Of a DNA stretch of 64,000 bases, positions 44,950 through 56,470 are shown one piece after another. Position 1 is the stretch's first letter. Each line of letters starts with the position of its first letter. A program made the position numbers and the translations under genes. Below the pieces are notes generated by a model that was not told where the DNA came from, did not search any database, and worked only from the letters and a program-made list of their open reading frames with translations. This DNA is from Cladopsammia gracilis (Eukaryota; Cnidaria; Anthozoa; Scleractinia; Dendrophylliidae): NCBI GenBank assembly GCA_022457155.1, contig JAJGOT010000339.1, forward strand, positions 559,501-623,500. The letters run 5' to 3'.

Positions 44950-46925
44950 TTCAAAGGGTAAAAATATTTTTGAGCCACCCCAATCAAGCGAGATTCTGGT
45001 ACCTTATAGCGTGGTTTTCGAAGAGCACCCCCCCATCATTTTTATATATTGGAAGTCCCCCCACTGGGGAGCTTCCGTTCAAGTTATCGAAACGCAGTTT
45101 AAGGTCTCTCATCACTTAGCATATCGTAAGCTATTTTAGGTATGTGCCGCCCCAAAGGGTATGGTTTTTGAGGTGCTCGGTCCTTAAATAGGGTGTCCTT
45201 TCTGGTGTTGTGATCCTTATAAAGGTTTCCTTTAAATTGTATTAGCTTAATTGCAGTACTTAAACGCAACAATTTGCCCTCTGATATAAGACAAGCTAAA
45301 TCCTTGACTAGCTTGCGGCAACTGCTTACTTCTCATTCAAACACGGCATTCATGGAAAACAGGCTTTAGTTTTAATTTTATTTTTTAACTTTACGTTATT
45401 GTAAGTACAATAGTAGTTCTCATTAGAATGTAATATTTTAGGATTTAGAAGTATATGAATATGTATTTCGCCTTATTTGTGTATTAACCGGATTTTAGTT
45501 TACCCGTGTATAAATATGATGATGATGATGATGACTCAGTTCCATAAAAACGTAACAACCAGTGAACAAGTCTGAAGGATAAATTGATGACGGCGTATTA
45601 TTAAACTGGGGTTGTCTAGAATTCTATGCTTGATGCTTCAGAAAAGAAATAAACGACATGTACACACATTTCTGAGTTATCGTCTTTCCCATAAACAGTG
45701 TCAATGGTTTTCTAAAGGAATTATTTGCATCAAGGATCTTCTAAACGAAAATGGACAAGTTATGTCCTTCCATGAATTTCGAACGAAATATGGATGCAAC
45801 ACTAACTTTCTAAACTTTTACCAAGTAATTAAGGCCATCCCTGAAACATTATGGACCAGGGCTCGTAACATGGATCCCCCCATTAAAGAACATTTTTTTA
45901 GGAAATTATACCAAGCTTCAGTTAGCTGAAAATATCTCGATAGATCTGAGGAAGGCTAAGGCAAAAGAATTCTACTGGCTATTAAATATCAAAATCAATA
46001 ACACTCTTCTTTCTGGCCCCCAAAAATGGAGTAATAAATTAAATCTAAATCAGTCCGAATGGGAACACATTTTTAATTCATTCAACCGTCAATGTAAAGA
46101 AAATAAAATGAAAGAGTTTAATTACAAATTCATACACAGAATTATAGTTACCAAGAAAGAATTATGTCGTTTTGGAATCAAACAAGATAGTAATTGCTTA
46201 TACTGTGGAAATGAGGATTCTATTGAACATACTTTTATATTCTGCCAATTTTCCAAGGCTTTCCAACGTAGGGTCATAAAGTGGTTCAACGAGGTCAATC
46301 ATACCAACCTACAACCATCTACGAAAGAAATTCTATTTGGATTATTCCCAAGTACATCATCTGCCAGTAAATCTCTTTTAAGATTATTTAACTACACCAT
46401 GCTATATATGCGCTATTATATTTACACCAATAAACTCCATAACAGATCAATCACTCTCTTAGATTTTGTAAATAAAGTAAGTACAAAATATAAAATAGAA
46501 AATATAAACTAGAATCTAATTTTTTTTAAATTAAATATTTAATTATTGAAAATGCTCCTAAAAGATATCGTCTTAATAAACTAACGATTATTTTTGCTAA
46601 CGTCTTGTAAGTATATGAATTTATGTATGTATCTGATTAATGTAATTTATGTAAGTATTATTGTATGTATTGTAATTAGTAGTAGTTTAAGTTCAAGGTG
46701 TTATTGACTTTTTTGCCTGTAAGTGTTGTAAAATGTTTATACCTGCAAGTAAATAAAAAAAAAATAAATAAAAAAATAAACAGTGTCATTTTCGGTTCAT
46801 TTGAGCCTTAAAAACGGTGTCAATTTTCGATTTTTTACCCTGATAGGGTCAGGGTTTAAGAACTTTCACACCTGCCTAAGTTAACGCGAGTGCCCTCCCT
46901 CCCAGAAAACTGTATCTTGCGTATA
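44950..46925. mobile_element. MITE interrupted by the LINE
   Basis: 45150-45250 matches, in reverse, the MITE at 4200-4553 (rule of rate: tccttaaatagggt and gtgatcctta). 46785-46925 carries the other end of the same MITE (tagggtcagggtttaagaac, cacacctgcctaa). The LINE lies between them. Confidence 0.6.
45603..46780 (+). mobile_element. 5'-truncated, frameshifted L1/Tx1-like LINE 3' end
   Basis: Three pieces of one RT C-terminal region: 45612-45929 (CIKDLLNENGQVMSFHEFRT, TNFLNFYQVIKAIPETLW); a +1 shifted stretch from about 45910 (KAKEFYWLLNIKINNTLLSG); and, in the same frame, 46108-46512 with FNYKFIHRIIVTKKELCRFG and a zinc knuckle CLYC-x8-H-x4-C. It ends in an A-rich tail with AATAAA-like repeats near 46752-46785. 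It is non-functional. Its left limit is uncertain; MITE sequence ends near 45260. Confidence 0.8.
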
Positions 46926-48214
46926 CTCCTACACTACAACACAAATTCGAAGAGGAAACATGGTACTTACATTGTTCTGATATTGATTGTGAAAATCATA
47001 AAAAAAAATTATCAGCCTTCACGGTAGCTCAAACTGCACCACTTCGGTTATTATGTGTAATTAGTCGCCGTTGGTGGCCGGACCATTAAGTCAGTTGTAT
47101 CGTCTGCCGATATTCCCACTGGTCGATAAGAAAATCCGCTTTGATAGCGAAGTTCTCGCGGGCCGAAGGCCCCTTTGCAGAGCCCCATACTCGTAGAACC
47201 CATGCCGGTCATTTTTCATGGTCATGGCTAGCGGAATGTTTCGCAGGCGCGCGTTCGTAACATGTGTGTCCGAGCGAGCGAGCGAGCGTCCGAGCGTCCG
47301 TGCGCGTAACGGTAAACACTTTAGTTGGAGCTGTGTTTAGTTAGCGGAGAAAACCGTTTCAAATAAAAGTCGTTATTTCCCTGCATTTTTTGCGCGGTTT
47401 GCTACTCAAGACAGGGATACTAATTAAGGGATATTCAGAAGCCGCTATAGTGGAAAAAGAAGAGCTTTCAGGGATAAAATCTTACTTCAATGCGGGAAGA
47501 TGTTTCTCACTTCGGGTTTCAGAACTGAAGAAGTGGAGATTTAAAGACTTTCCAAGCGGTCGAGAGACTTAAAGAGGACAAAATACATTTTTCGATGGGA
47601 ATTTATGTTGATATCAATCTGTGATTGACTTTCCTTTGTGTTCTCGTTAGTTTTGGAGAATTGTTTATAAAACGTGCTCAAATTCAATTGTATTGATTTC
47701 TTAAATTTCAAAGACAGTTCGGCCTCGATGCGCTATAAATGGTACGCGTTTTACTTTTAAACATAAACTTATTGAGATTTGAATAAAATTTTTTCGAAAG
47801 AAGATTGTGTTGTCCATTTTTATGTGTTTGTTCATTCATTACATAGGTTGAAAAGCGATTTTATGTAAACAAAACAACACTTGGATTTTACTAACTTCAC
47901 TCGCGTCGCCCTTCAGTTGCAAATATGTTTGTGTATTTTTTTGCAATTTTGATTTCCAAATCAGTTTCAACAGGTGTATTTCAGTTTTATCGGAAATAAG
48001 TCATACTAGTTATTCTAGACCGAAGAAAGTTGTTTTTGTGAACTTTTGTACGGTCTAAGTGTACTGTGCAGACGATCGTGTAATACTGTTTTTGAGAATT
48101 GCTAAAATTGAAAAATAGCCCGGTCGGCAATCTTAATTCTTGTGCATACGACCTTTCACCTTAGTTAAGCTTATCATCGGCTTTCTGTTCAGAGAGCGAC
48201 GCTGTTACGCTCAG

Positions 48215-48217
<3 letters not shown>

Positions 48218-48280
<63 letters not shown>
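48218..48280. repeat. (TA)n microsatellite
   Basis: About 30 uninterrupted TA units at the inner edge of the left foldback arm; a likely site of length variation. Confidence 0.97.
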
Positions 48281-48283
<3 letters not shown>

Positions 48284-48405
48284 TGTGTAATGTATATATC
48301 TAAATACTCCTAACATTTAGCCTCGTCCGTATACAGCCCAGCATCACATCTAACACCCACTAAAGCAAGCACCGAAGGTTTTTGTTTTTATACCATCGTG
48401 ATATA

Positions 48406-49447
48406 CAGTGTGTCCCAAAAGTTCGTTCCTCTGATTTATATTAAAATAACTTATGATTCACAAGCGATATATGCACCAAAATACCAGCAGTTTTTAACTG
48501 TTATGTGCACTATTTTCATACGTAGTTTCAGTAGCCTGAGTGGCCTCCATTATTTTTTATTACATTTCGTAGCCGCTCCGGCATGGAGTGTGATCATTCT
48601 TGTGGCGTGGAAAACGAGACGTTTGCCCATGCTAGTTTGAGCCGCTGTTTCAGGTTCCTTCATGGTATTCGGGATAGGATCTTTGTATGTAAATCCATCT
48701 ATTATACTCCAGAGATTCTCAATCGGATTGATGTCTGGTGAATTGGCTGGCCACTCTGCTTTCTCGATAAAATTGGGCACATTTGTTTCGCACCATGTTT
48801 GCGTGGCCTTAGCTGTGTGAGCTGGTGCGCCTAACGAATGTCATGTTACGGTTCGAACTGAAGAGTTTTCTTTTCACAGTTGTTTCACTTGAAGATTTAC
48901 GACACAGAATTGTTGTGATAGCTGCCTTGTTGATTTTCCTCGTTTGTACTTTGTACCTTCTGAAGGACTTTTTTAGCCTTATCGCTGAAGATCTTAGGTC
49001 TCCCACTTCGTTTCCTGTTTTCAAACTCTTCGGCTCTTGACGACCATTTTACTACCCAACGTTCGCTTTTTTCCGTCAAGTAAATCGTCGATTTGTTGTT
49101 GTGTTGTGCTCTCGATTGTGCTCGTAAATAGGAGATTTTTTTTGGTCCTTTGAGAGGATTCAATTTTATAAGCCGCTAAGCAAAACACTGTCAATTAATT
49201 CAGAGCAGAGCAAGGGCGCGGCTGTGAAATATCGTAAAATGGCGGGGAATTTTCGCGCGCGCGATTTATGATCTCATATTTTAGCGGGAAAATGAAACAA
49301 AGGCTTGCTGCATTTAACCCCGTAAGGAATAAGGACATTAAACTAGATTGTTTTTGTTAAAGTTTTCATTAAAAGACTTTAGCATTAGTCAATACGGAAT
49401 AAAATACAGGCCTGTAAAGTAGAGGAACGAACTTTTGGGACACCCTA
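48406..49447 (-). mobile_element. Tc1/mariner element, internally deleted
   Basis: Inverted termini of about 27 bp, gtgtcccaaaagttcgttcc, at 48406-48432 and 49421-49447, with TA at both borders. Minus-strand fragments: a helix-turn-helix part at 49163-48897 (LTEKSERWVVKWSSR, KRSGRPKIFSDKAKK) and the catalytic C-terminus near 48830-48550 ([26 protein letters not shown]). The first catalytic Asp region is missing and frames are broken, so it is dead. Confidence 0.88.
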
Positions 49448-49480
49448 TATATGTGTGTAGCTGTCTGTCGTAGTAAAATT

Positions 49481-49865
49481 AGGGAGCTTACGCAACCACG
49501 ACGGCCACGGCAGAGAGAACGGCACAAAACAATAGGTTTAGTGAGCGAAAACAATGGTTATGCACGGGCGTTTTACATTTTGATACATTTCTTTGTCTTC
49601 TCTGCAATAACGTCTTTGTCTTCTCTGCCATAACGTCAAATGATCAAATTATAGGTTTCGTGGAGAACGTGAACACACGACGCTTAATTTTTCTTTCTCT
49701 ATTTGAACTTAAAGGCTGAGTCTACAAATTTAGCTCCTGGACAATCCAGCCATATTAGACAAATTAAACAAATTGGAACAATTGCAAAGTAGTTTAAAAT
49801 AACGCGAATCCTTTTTTCAAGTGACGTTTTCCTTGGCGTTGCCGTCCTTATTGCGTAAGCTCCCT
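49481..49865. mobile_element. MITE with agggagcttacgcaa termini
   Basis: A 15-bp perfect inverted repeat (49481-49495 and 49851-49865) brackets a non-coding 385-bp unit inside the foldback spacer. Confidence 0.75.
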
Positions 49866-49926
49866 ATTGACAAGTTTACGGCAATTTGAATTAGCCAAAT
49901 TCTCCGTACATTTGTATTGAAAGGGT

Positions 49927-50115
49927 AATAGGCCATTTGCACGATGACGTCATTTGACTACTACTACCAGAATCCTTCAGTTTTTGTTTTGTAGTGCAAA
50001 TTAGGGCTATTGTTATTAAAACCGCACTGGGATTACAAAATTTAAATAAGAAAGGAAAAACGAAATGAATTCTGGTAGTAGTAGTCAAATGACGTCATCG
50101 TGCAAATGGCCTATT
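49927..50115. mobile_element. 189-bp foldback MITE with 47-bp inverted repeats
   Basis: 49927-49973 and 50069-50115 are near-perfect complements (aataggccatttgcacgatg outward). Non-coding hairpin-forming element. Confidence 0.85.
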
Positions 50116-51300
50116 TTATACGAGATTGTTTCAGTTTGGACGGCAAAAGCTGTCTGTTTTCCGTATTATCGGGTGGTTCATTTGAGAAAAACTGTGTAAC
50201 TTTTCCGCTATGGAATTAAAAAAAAAAAATTGGAGCCGTAGAAACCCTGTGCGCGTTTTGACATTTTCTGGGCATGAGGTTGAGTTGAGAAGTGAGTGAA
50301 TTCGACCGTGACAATACTTAAGAAAAACCTCAACTGAAAGTCCTATGGCTCCGATATAGATATATTGGATAATATATATAGATAGCCCAAGCCTAACAGC
50401 GTCGCACTTTGAACAAGCTTAACTAAGGTGAAACTTAACTAAGGTGAAAGGTTGGAAGCACAAGAATTAAGATTGACGAACGGGCTATTTTCAATTTTAG
50501 CAATTCTCAAAAACAGTATTACGCGACCGTCTGCACAGTACATTTTTATAGACCGTACAAAAGTTCACAAAAACAACTTTTCTCTTTCTAGAATAACTAG
50601 TACCACTAGTTTCCGAATAAAATACAGTTTTTGTTTGTCAAAAATTGCCCGAGAAACTGATTTGAAAATCAAAAATTGCAAAAATACACAAACATATTTG
50701 CATATGGTGATGCGAGTGAAGATAGAACTGTACTATAAAATCAAAGTCTTGTTTTGTTTACATAAAATCGCTTTTCAAACTATCTAATGAATGAACAAAC
50801 AATAAAAATGGACAACACAATCTTCTTTCGAAAAAATTTATTCAAATCTCCATTAGTTTACGTTTAAAAGCAAAACGCGTACCATTTAATTATAGCTCAT
50901 CGAGTTCAAGCTTTCTTCGATGAAATTCAAGAGATCGATACAACTGAATTTAAGCACGTTTTAAAATCAATTCTCCAAAACTAACAATAACACCAATAAA
51001 AAGTCACACACAGATTGATATCAACATAAATTCTCATCGAAAACTGTAATCTGTTTTACCTTTATGTCCCTCGCTTGCTTGGAAATTCAAATCTCCGCTT
51101 CTGGTTCTGAAATCCGTACAAAACAAACATCTCCCGCATTTGATAAAAACGTAATACATGAAGTTCCTCGAAGCAAGATTTTATCCATGAAAGCTCGTCT
51201 TTTTCCACTAAAGCGGCTTCTGAGTATCCCTTAATTAGTATTTTTTTAATTTTTTTATTGGCCATATTACAATAACACATTAACATAAAAAGAATAGAGA

Positions 51301-51343
<43 letters not shown>

Positions 51344-52102
51344 TAATTAGGCCTCCTCCGCTTCAGTTTTGTAAGATGACATTAACATTAGTATCCTTGT
51401 CTTGAGTAGCAAACCGCGAAATATTCAGGGAAATAACGCCTTTAATTTAAACGGTTTTCTCCGCTTAGTAAATTCACAGCAAAACATCAAAGTGTTTTTC
51501 TAGCTGACGTGACATTCGGCCGTGTAACCGCGCGAAAAACAAAGCCTCGCTTTGGTTTCAACATGACGTCGTACGCGCATGTTTTGCGATGTCATACGCG
51601 CCCGCGAGCTAGTCCTGCGCAGTAGTCCGGTCCTGTGCGACAGCGGACGGAGGGCACACGCGCGCCCGCGGAACATTCCGCTAGCCATGACCATGAAAAA
51701 TGAAGGGCATAGGTTCTGGTTCTATGAGTATGGGGCTGCGCAGCCAGGCCTTCGGCCTGGCAAGTGCTCCGCTATAAAAGGTGACGTGTACAACTTTAGC
51801 TCTTAATTTAGCCTGTGTAGCTGGCAGTTTTGTTAGCGCGCGATGCTGAATTCGTGAGCGGCGACATGAATCTACTCACGAAATCCTATGGTGTTTTCAT
51901 TCAGATCAAACCTCTTCAGCAGAATTTTTGCACGGTACCATTTGTTTTTCAATGTTTAGTACAAAATGAAATTTGGTATTTTTCTTGAATTTTGATATTT
52001 GGCACTGTTTGGAAATAAAGGGTAAACTATGGCCATTGATTGCACCTGTTTTGGTTCAGTATTTCACACTGCATGCCTTCTTTTTCGGTCGTGACTTGAA
52101 TT

Positions 52103-52408
52103 GATACTCCAAAATTAGGTTGGACCACCTCGGACACTTACTGAGAATTATATAACGTAATGTCGACACTTCAAGTGTATAAAAAGAAAATCTACAATCC
52201 CCACTCAGGATTGAACCTGTAACCTCAGCTAGGCTTAGAATTACGTAGCTTACCGTGCCACTGTACCACCCAGCTTCTCGGGTTGCTTAGCCCTAAATTT
52301 AACTATATAAACTGCTACCCCAAACCTCAACTGAAAGCTAACCAGTTACTCCGTTATATAAGTCTCAATAAAGCGTCCGAGGTGGTCCAACCTGATTTTG
52401 GAGTATCC
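52103..52408. mobile_element. 306-bp TIR element enclosing a tRNA-like sequence
   Basis: About 35-bp inverted ends: gatactccaaaattaggttg / caacctgattttggagtatc, extending through ggaccacctcggac. The tRNA-like sequence (52192-52275) lies in the middle. Confidence 0.78.
52192..52275 (-). other. tRNA-derived sequence, minus strand
   Basis: On the minus strand, tgggtggtacagtggcacgg resembles an A box and ggttcaatcctgagtgggg a B box/T arm at the right spacing. A clean acceptor stem could not be confirmed, so it is likely a tRNA-derived SINE head or pseudo-tRNA, not a working tRNA gene. Confidence 0.5.
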
Positions 52409-52484
52409 ATTCTAGTCACCACCCATCTTTTTCTTACAAAGTCGCATGTGACAAAGGTTGCCCAAACGACAAATCAACCTCGTT

Positions 52485-52592
52485 CCGATCACGGGGTCTT
52501 TCTTCTTCTCTCTCTCTCCCCACCCCCCCCGCCCCCCCCCACCCCCCGGCACTGGAGCGAAAGGAAGAAGAGAGACCCTGGGAACGAGGTTG
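52485..52592. mobile_element. Small inverted-repeat element, cctcgttcc ends
   Basis: tcaacctcgttccgatcacg...tctttcttcttctct is inverted against ggaagaagagagaccctggg aacgaggttga. A C-rich centre; about 108 bp. Confidence 0.75.
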
Positions 52593-52653
52593 ACAACAAA
52601 AGTGTCCAAAACTTGTATATCAGGGCGCGCATGCGTGTTCTGTGATTATGCTA

Positions 52654-52654
<1 letters not shown>

Positions 52655-52689
<35 letters not shown>

Positions 52690-52760
52690 TTTATTTCACA
52701 CAGAATTCAGAAAGTTTACACTTATTTACACTGAAGCTGTGCCTAATAATATAGTATGAA
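52655..52760 (-). repeat. (AAT)n-tailed LINE-like 3' fragment
   Basis: On the minus strand, ctgtgtgaaataaagttatt runs into ATT units (52655-52690). Non-coding tail only. Confidence 0.45.
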
Positions 52761-55205
52761 TAATATAAATGCAGTGGTAGAGACGATACTCCGGCTGTCG
52801 CAATTATGTTATTCAGTAGGCTAAGAAAATCAAGGAATAAATTTGACGATTCTCTACTGAATGATTTTGAGAGGTACGCTCAGGCAAGTTAAGGCATGAA
52901 TAAGGTGTTTCAAACGACCCCCCCGCGACGAATTTAGAGATCCTTTATTACTCATCAATAAAATTAACGTCAATGTTCGATGCTAATAGTAGGATTTACA
53001 TCTGACTTTTTTAATCATATGAGAGTGTAAGTTAGCATCACGTGGCAATGCGCTGTAAGTGACGTCACAAAACGCGTTTTCTAAAATGGGGAAAGTTCTG
53101 CAATATAATTTTAAAAATATGTGCTACTAAATTGTCCAATAGAGTATCAGCATTGTTATTCTGCCTTGTAAGATGGTATCTGTAATTTGTATTAGAATTT
53201 ATTAAGCTATTTCTAAAGTCACGTGACCTATTTACCCTAATAACGTGATTGTTATTAAACTTGAACATGCGCACAAGGCTATTCCATGACCAGCACCTAA
53301 GATGCAAAAGATTAGTGCTCAAAAAGTTTTAATTTGATTTGATTAATGTTCCCCATTTTATCCTGAAGATTTTAACCGTTAACGTTCAATAACAGGCCAC
53401 GTGACTGATATTCGAACGTCACCGATGTTTCATATTATCAAGGCCACAGAAACAACATTGCTTGCAAATTATGAGGAACATTGAACGACGACTTCCTTTT
53501 CAAATGAAACTATGCCAAATAAGCAGGTAAACCATGCCTTAACTTGCTTGAGTATACAACCATTAATAATTCAACACATTGATACACTGCCCAAATATGG
53601 CCAAAAAGTTATCGATATATGTTATGTCTACGTGACGTATAACCAGCGATGGCGGTAAATTTCGCATTTTGAAAGAAAGTGAAAATGACTGCTGCCTGCA
53701 ATTTTGTGTTTTTGGGCGAAAAATTACGTGAACCGTATTAGTTAAAAAAAGGGAAAAGAAAGTATAAAGAGAAGAAAAGAGAAAAAATTTTTGATCACTT
53801 GGACAAAAAAACGCGAAATTTTCGCGTTGTCGCGGTAATCACCTCTGGAATATGATATAGACTTGATGCTTCCTCAGAAAAGTTTCTGATCTCGTCATTA
53901 CGGCTGTAGGAGCTAAAAAACGAGCAGGTTTGTAAACAACATTGAACGACTCAGCTCGTACTTCGATGTTTGAAAATTTGGTGCTGATGGAAGGGACTAA
54001 AAAGCCAAATCGACTACAGGTATGATGTTTTAACCCGTTTCTTGCGTCCATTAGCTGTAAATTTTTGTAAGACATACTGTCCACGCTGCAGTTCTTTCCG
54101 ACTTTTCGCCGCTATGTTAAGGTACGTAGCCGTGTGTTTGTTCCATTTGTTTTGATTCTAAATGGAACTTTTTAAGATACAAAAAACTTGTAACTAAGAC
54201 ATTCTATACCATTTTACTGTGTTTTAATTCATGTAGTCACTACCCTATCCCGTTCTTTAAGTAGACGATTACTTTTCGTACTTGAGAAACTCTCATTGTG
54301 CACTCTGATTGTGTACGCTAAATTAATTTTAGCTTGGCAAAAGTTTCGGCATTCGCTGCTTGTTGTTTAAGAAATGGCGCGAGGTAAAATATTGTTGTAA
54401 GCCTTTTTTCTTAATGAAAGGTAGTATATCTCAATGAATTTGTTAAGGAAACTGTGACTTGTTATCAATGTGTTGAATTATAAAACAGGTTATAGCGCTC
54501 AAGCTTGCGCAATACCGCTTGATTTTAGCTGACTCGGCCTACGGCCTCGTCGGCTAAGTATCCGGCGATATAGCGCTTCGCTTTCGCACTATAACTTTTA
54601 AATATCGGGCTACTTTGTGTTATTATTTCGAGGCGAGGTTTCAAAAGTCAACATTTTACACTTCTAGTTCAGTGATGTCAAAACGGCGTCTGCGGGTGAA
54701 GAAAGATTCATTGTCAGCATTGCGAGGACATGTATAGGCATTACCTAGATCTTGACAACCGCGAGTCATAGAGTCGACCTGAACCACATGTAGGTCATGG
54801 AATAGACCATTTTACAGTTGTGTGCTTTGTACCCTGGCCTTTGTGTGAAAGTGAGGCTGGAGTTGACTTTGTTTTGATACAAACCTTTCTGCTTTTCAGA
54901 TGTAAATCATATTAGTTAGCATAAGAACAATATGAGTTACATATGAAAAGAAGAAAGGTTTCTCTCAAAACAAGGTCGATCAACTTCAGTCTCATTACCA
55001 CTCATCGACCGGGCTACTAAGTAGACAACTGTAAATTGGCCTATTCTTTGATACCGAAACTTGCTCCCAAATCCTCCCTTCACCGTATACCTCCAGCGGC
55101 ATCTGCAGTTGGACTGATCTTGATCGGTTCACTCCCAGAAGTATTAACCAGTATAAAAACAAAAATGACTTGTCATCTGCTTTGGCAGTAAGGCGTTCAG
55201 CTGAG
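52760..55205. other. Intergenic, no supported gene
   Basis: Unique AT-rich sequence. A short GC-rich hairpin region near 54485-54596 (ttatagcgc...gcactataa) looks like a small MITE remnant. Confidence 0.45.
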
Positions 55206-55209
55206 CAAT

Positions 55210-55320
55210 AAGTATATGTAATCGCATGGGCCCGAGTAAAATTAAGGATTAATATCACGCGTGTTTTCAGAAGCTGTAGAAATTGCCCAAGTCGCGAAGC
55301 GACGAGGGCAATTTCTACAG

Positions 55321-55358
<38 letters not shown>

Positions 55359-55380
55359 GAGGGAACATGCGATTACTTGT
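55210..55380. repeat. Long palindrome, about 77-bp arms
   Basis: 55210-55288 and 55304-55380 are almost perfect complements (for example gtgttttcagaagctgtag), with a centre gtcgcgaagcgac that is itself palindromic. A very strong hairpin. Confidence 0.9.
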
Positions 55381-56230
55381 TTATAATATAGAGGGCAAAA
55401 TTATAGGGAAACGTTTCAGACTTTTTAAGAGTCACTCAGACTTCAAACCAACCGAAGTGAAAATACTCTCTCGCAAACTGACAAGAAAAACTTTTCAACT
55501 AACTGTGGTTAAATAAATTTCTATTCGGTCAAAGATACATTTGTCTGCTATGAACATCTAGAAAACATAGACACTTTACGACAAAAACAAAGCAAGTTTT
55601 ATTTTAGCGTACCTGTGTTTTGAAGTTTTTGCCGCTTTGATAACAACAACAAATGGCGAGAGTTCAAACTTCCTTGCACGTTTGGCGATTTAATTGCTTT
55701 CTTTCACGTCTTTTAGCCTTATTCGTTCTCCTGTTAAACGTATATTTTTTCCTTTCAGCAAAATATGTCAAAGTTCTTTTCTTTAGGTCTGCAGAAATCC
55801 GCATTTTTTCAATGAAGTGATGGAACTTTAAAACCAGCTTTTGTCGCCATGAATGAATTTCTTCTAGATCTTCAACGTCGCAAACTGGCCTGCAGGTGTC
55901 TAGTTAATCCAAGATTTGACACAAATAATCGCTTCCTGTTTGGCGTAAAATGCTGTAATTCAGCTGTAGAATTCCTTTCTTAGGTATCTTCCGATTTCAT
56001 TCCTGTTTTATAACAAAATCTTCGGCGAAACATGCGAGCGCTGCGTTTGTAAATTTTCTTCAAAATCCCGCCGAGCGAACTGAATGCAACGACGACGCGC
56101 TCAACCAATCACAAGTGAGAAAATTTGATGCTAGACCAATCAGGAGCGAGTAATTTTGCCCTCAATTAAGAAAAAATGCCCTCTTCGTCAGCCAATCAGC
56201 ATTCAGTAATTTTGCCCTCTATATTATAAA
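55380..56230. mobile_element. Inverted-repeat bounded segment next to the palindrome
   Basis: tttataatatagagggcaaa (55380-55403) is inverted at 56207-56230. The interior is non-coding, with aaatttgatgc...gccctc motifs. Its left edge touches the palindrome at 55210-55380, so the two may be one composite element. Confidence 0.6.
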
Positions 56231-56470
56231 AACATGAAGTATTATTTTCGCCAGGACCAAAACGACCATGGCGCAATGCTTAAAGTAGATCGCACGAACC
56301 GAACCTGCAATTGGTGATTATCATAGTAATATATTCCCACTGGAGCCCCCACTCCCAAACACCCCAAGCTAGAATGAGTTATGGGAAGAAGCGAGCCCGG
56401 AGGCGAAAGGGAGCGGGAGCTCAAAAATGAAAGAACACGTCTAGTCATCGCTGCGGGGAGGAGGGAGGGG

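Larger units (their letters stand above)
47163..51765. mobile_element. Large foldback structure with about 1 kb inverted arms
   Basis: The left arm (about 47163-48220) and right arm (about 50385-51765) are inverted copies. Matching pairs include gccatgaccatgaaaaatga with its complement at the outer ends, the ATTAAGGGATA region, and ttgtgttgtccatttttat with its complement near 47800/50810. The right arm is longer, partly from a small insertion at about 51245-51400 bounded by gaggaggcct/aggcctcctc. The spacer holds a TA array, a mariner remnant and two small MITEs. Both arms carry an ORF fragment with ILIKGYSEAA. It may be a foldback transposon or an inverted segmental duplication. Confidence 0.75.

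Noticed and set aside
52283..52658. Plus ORFs of 66-120 codons
   Set aside because: They cross a C-rich inverted-repeat element and show Pro runs from homopolymers.
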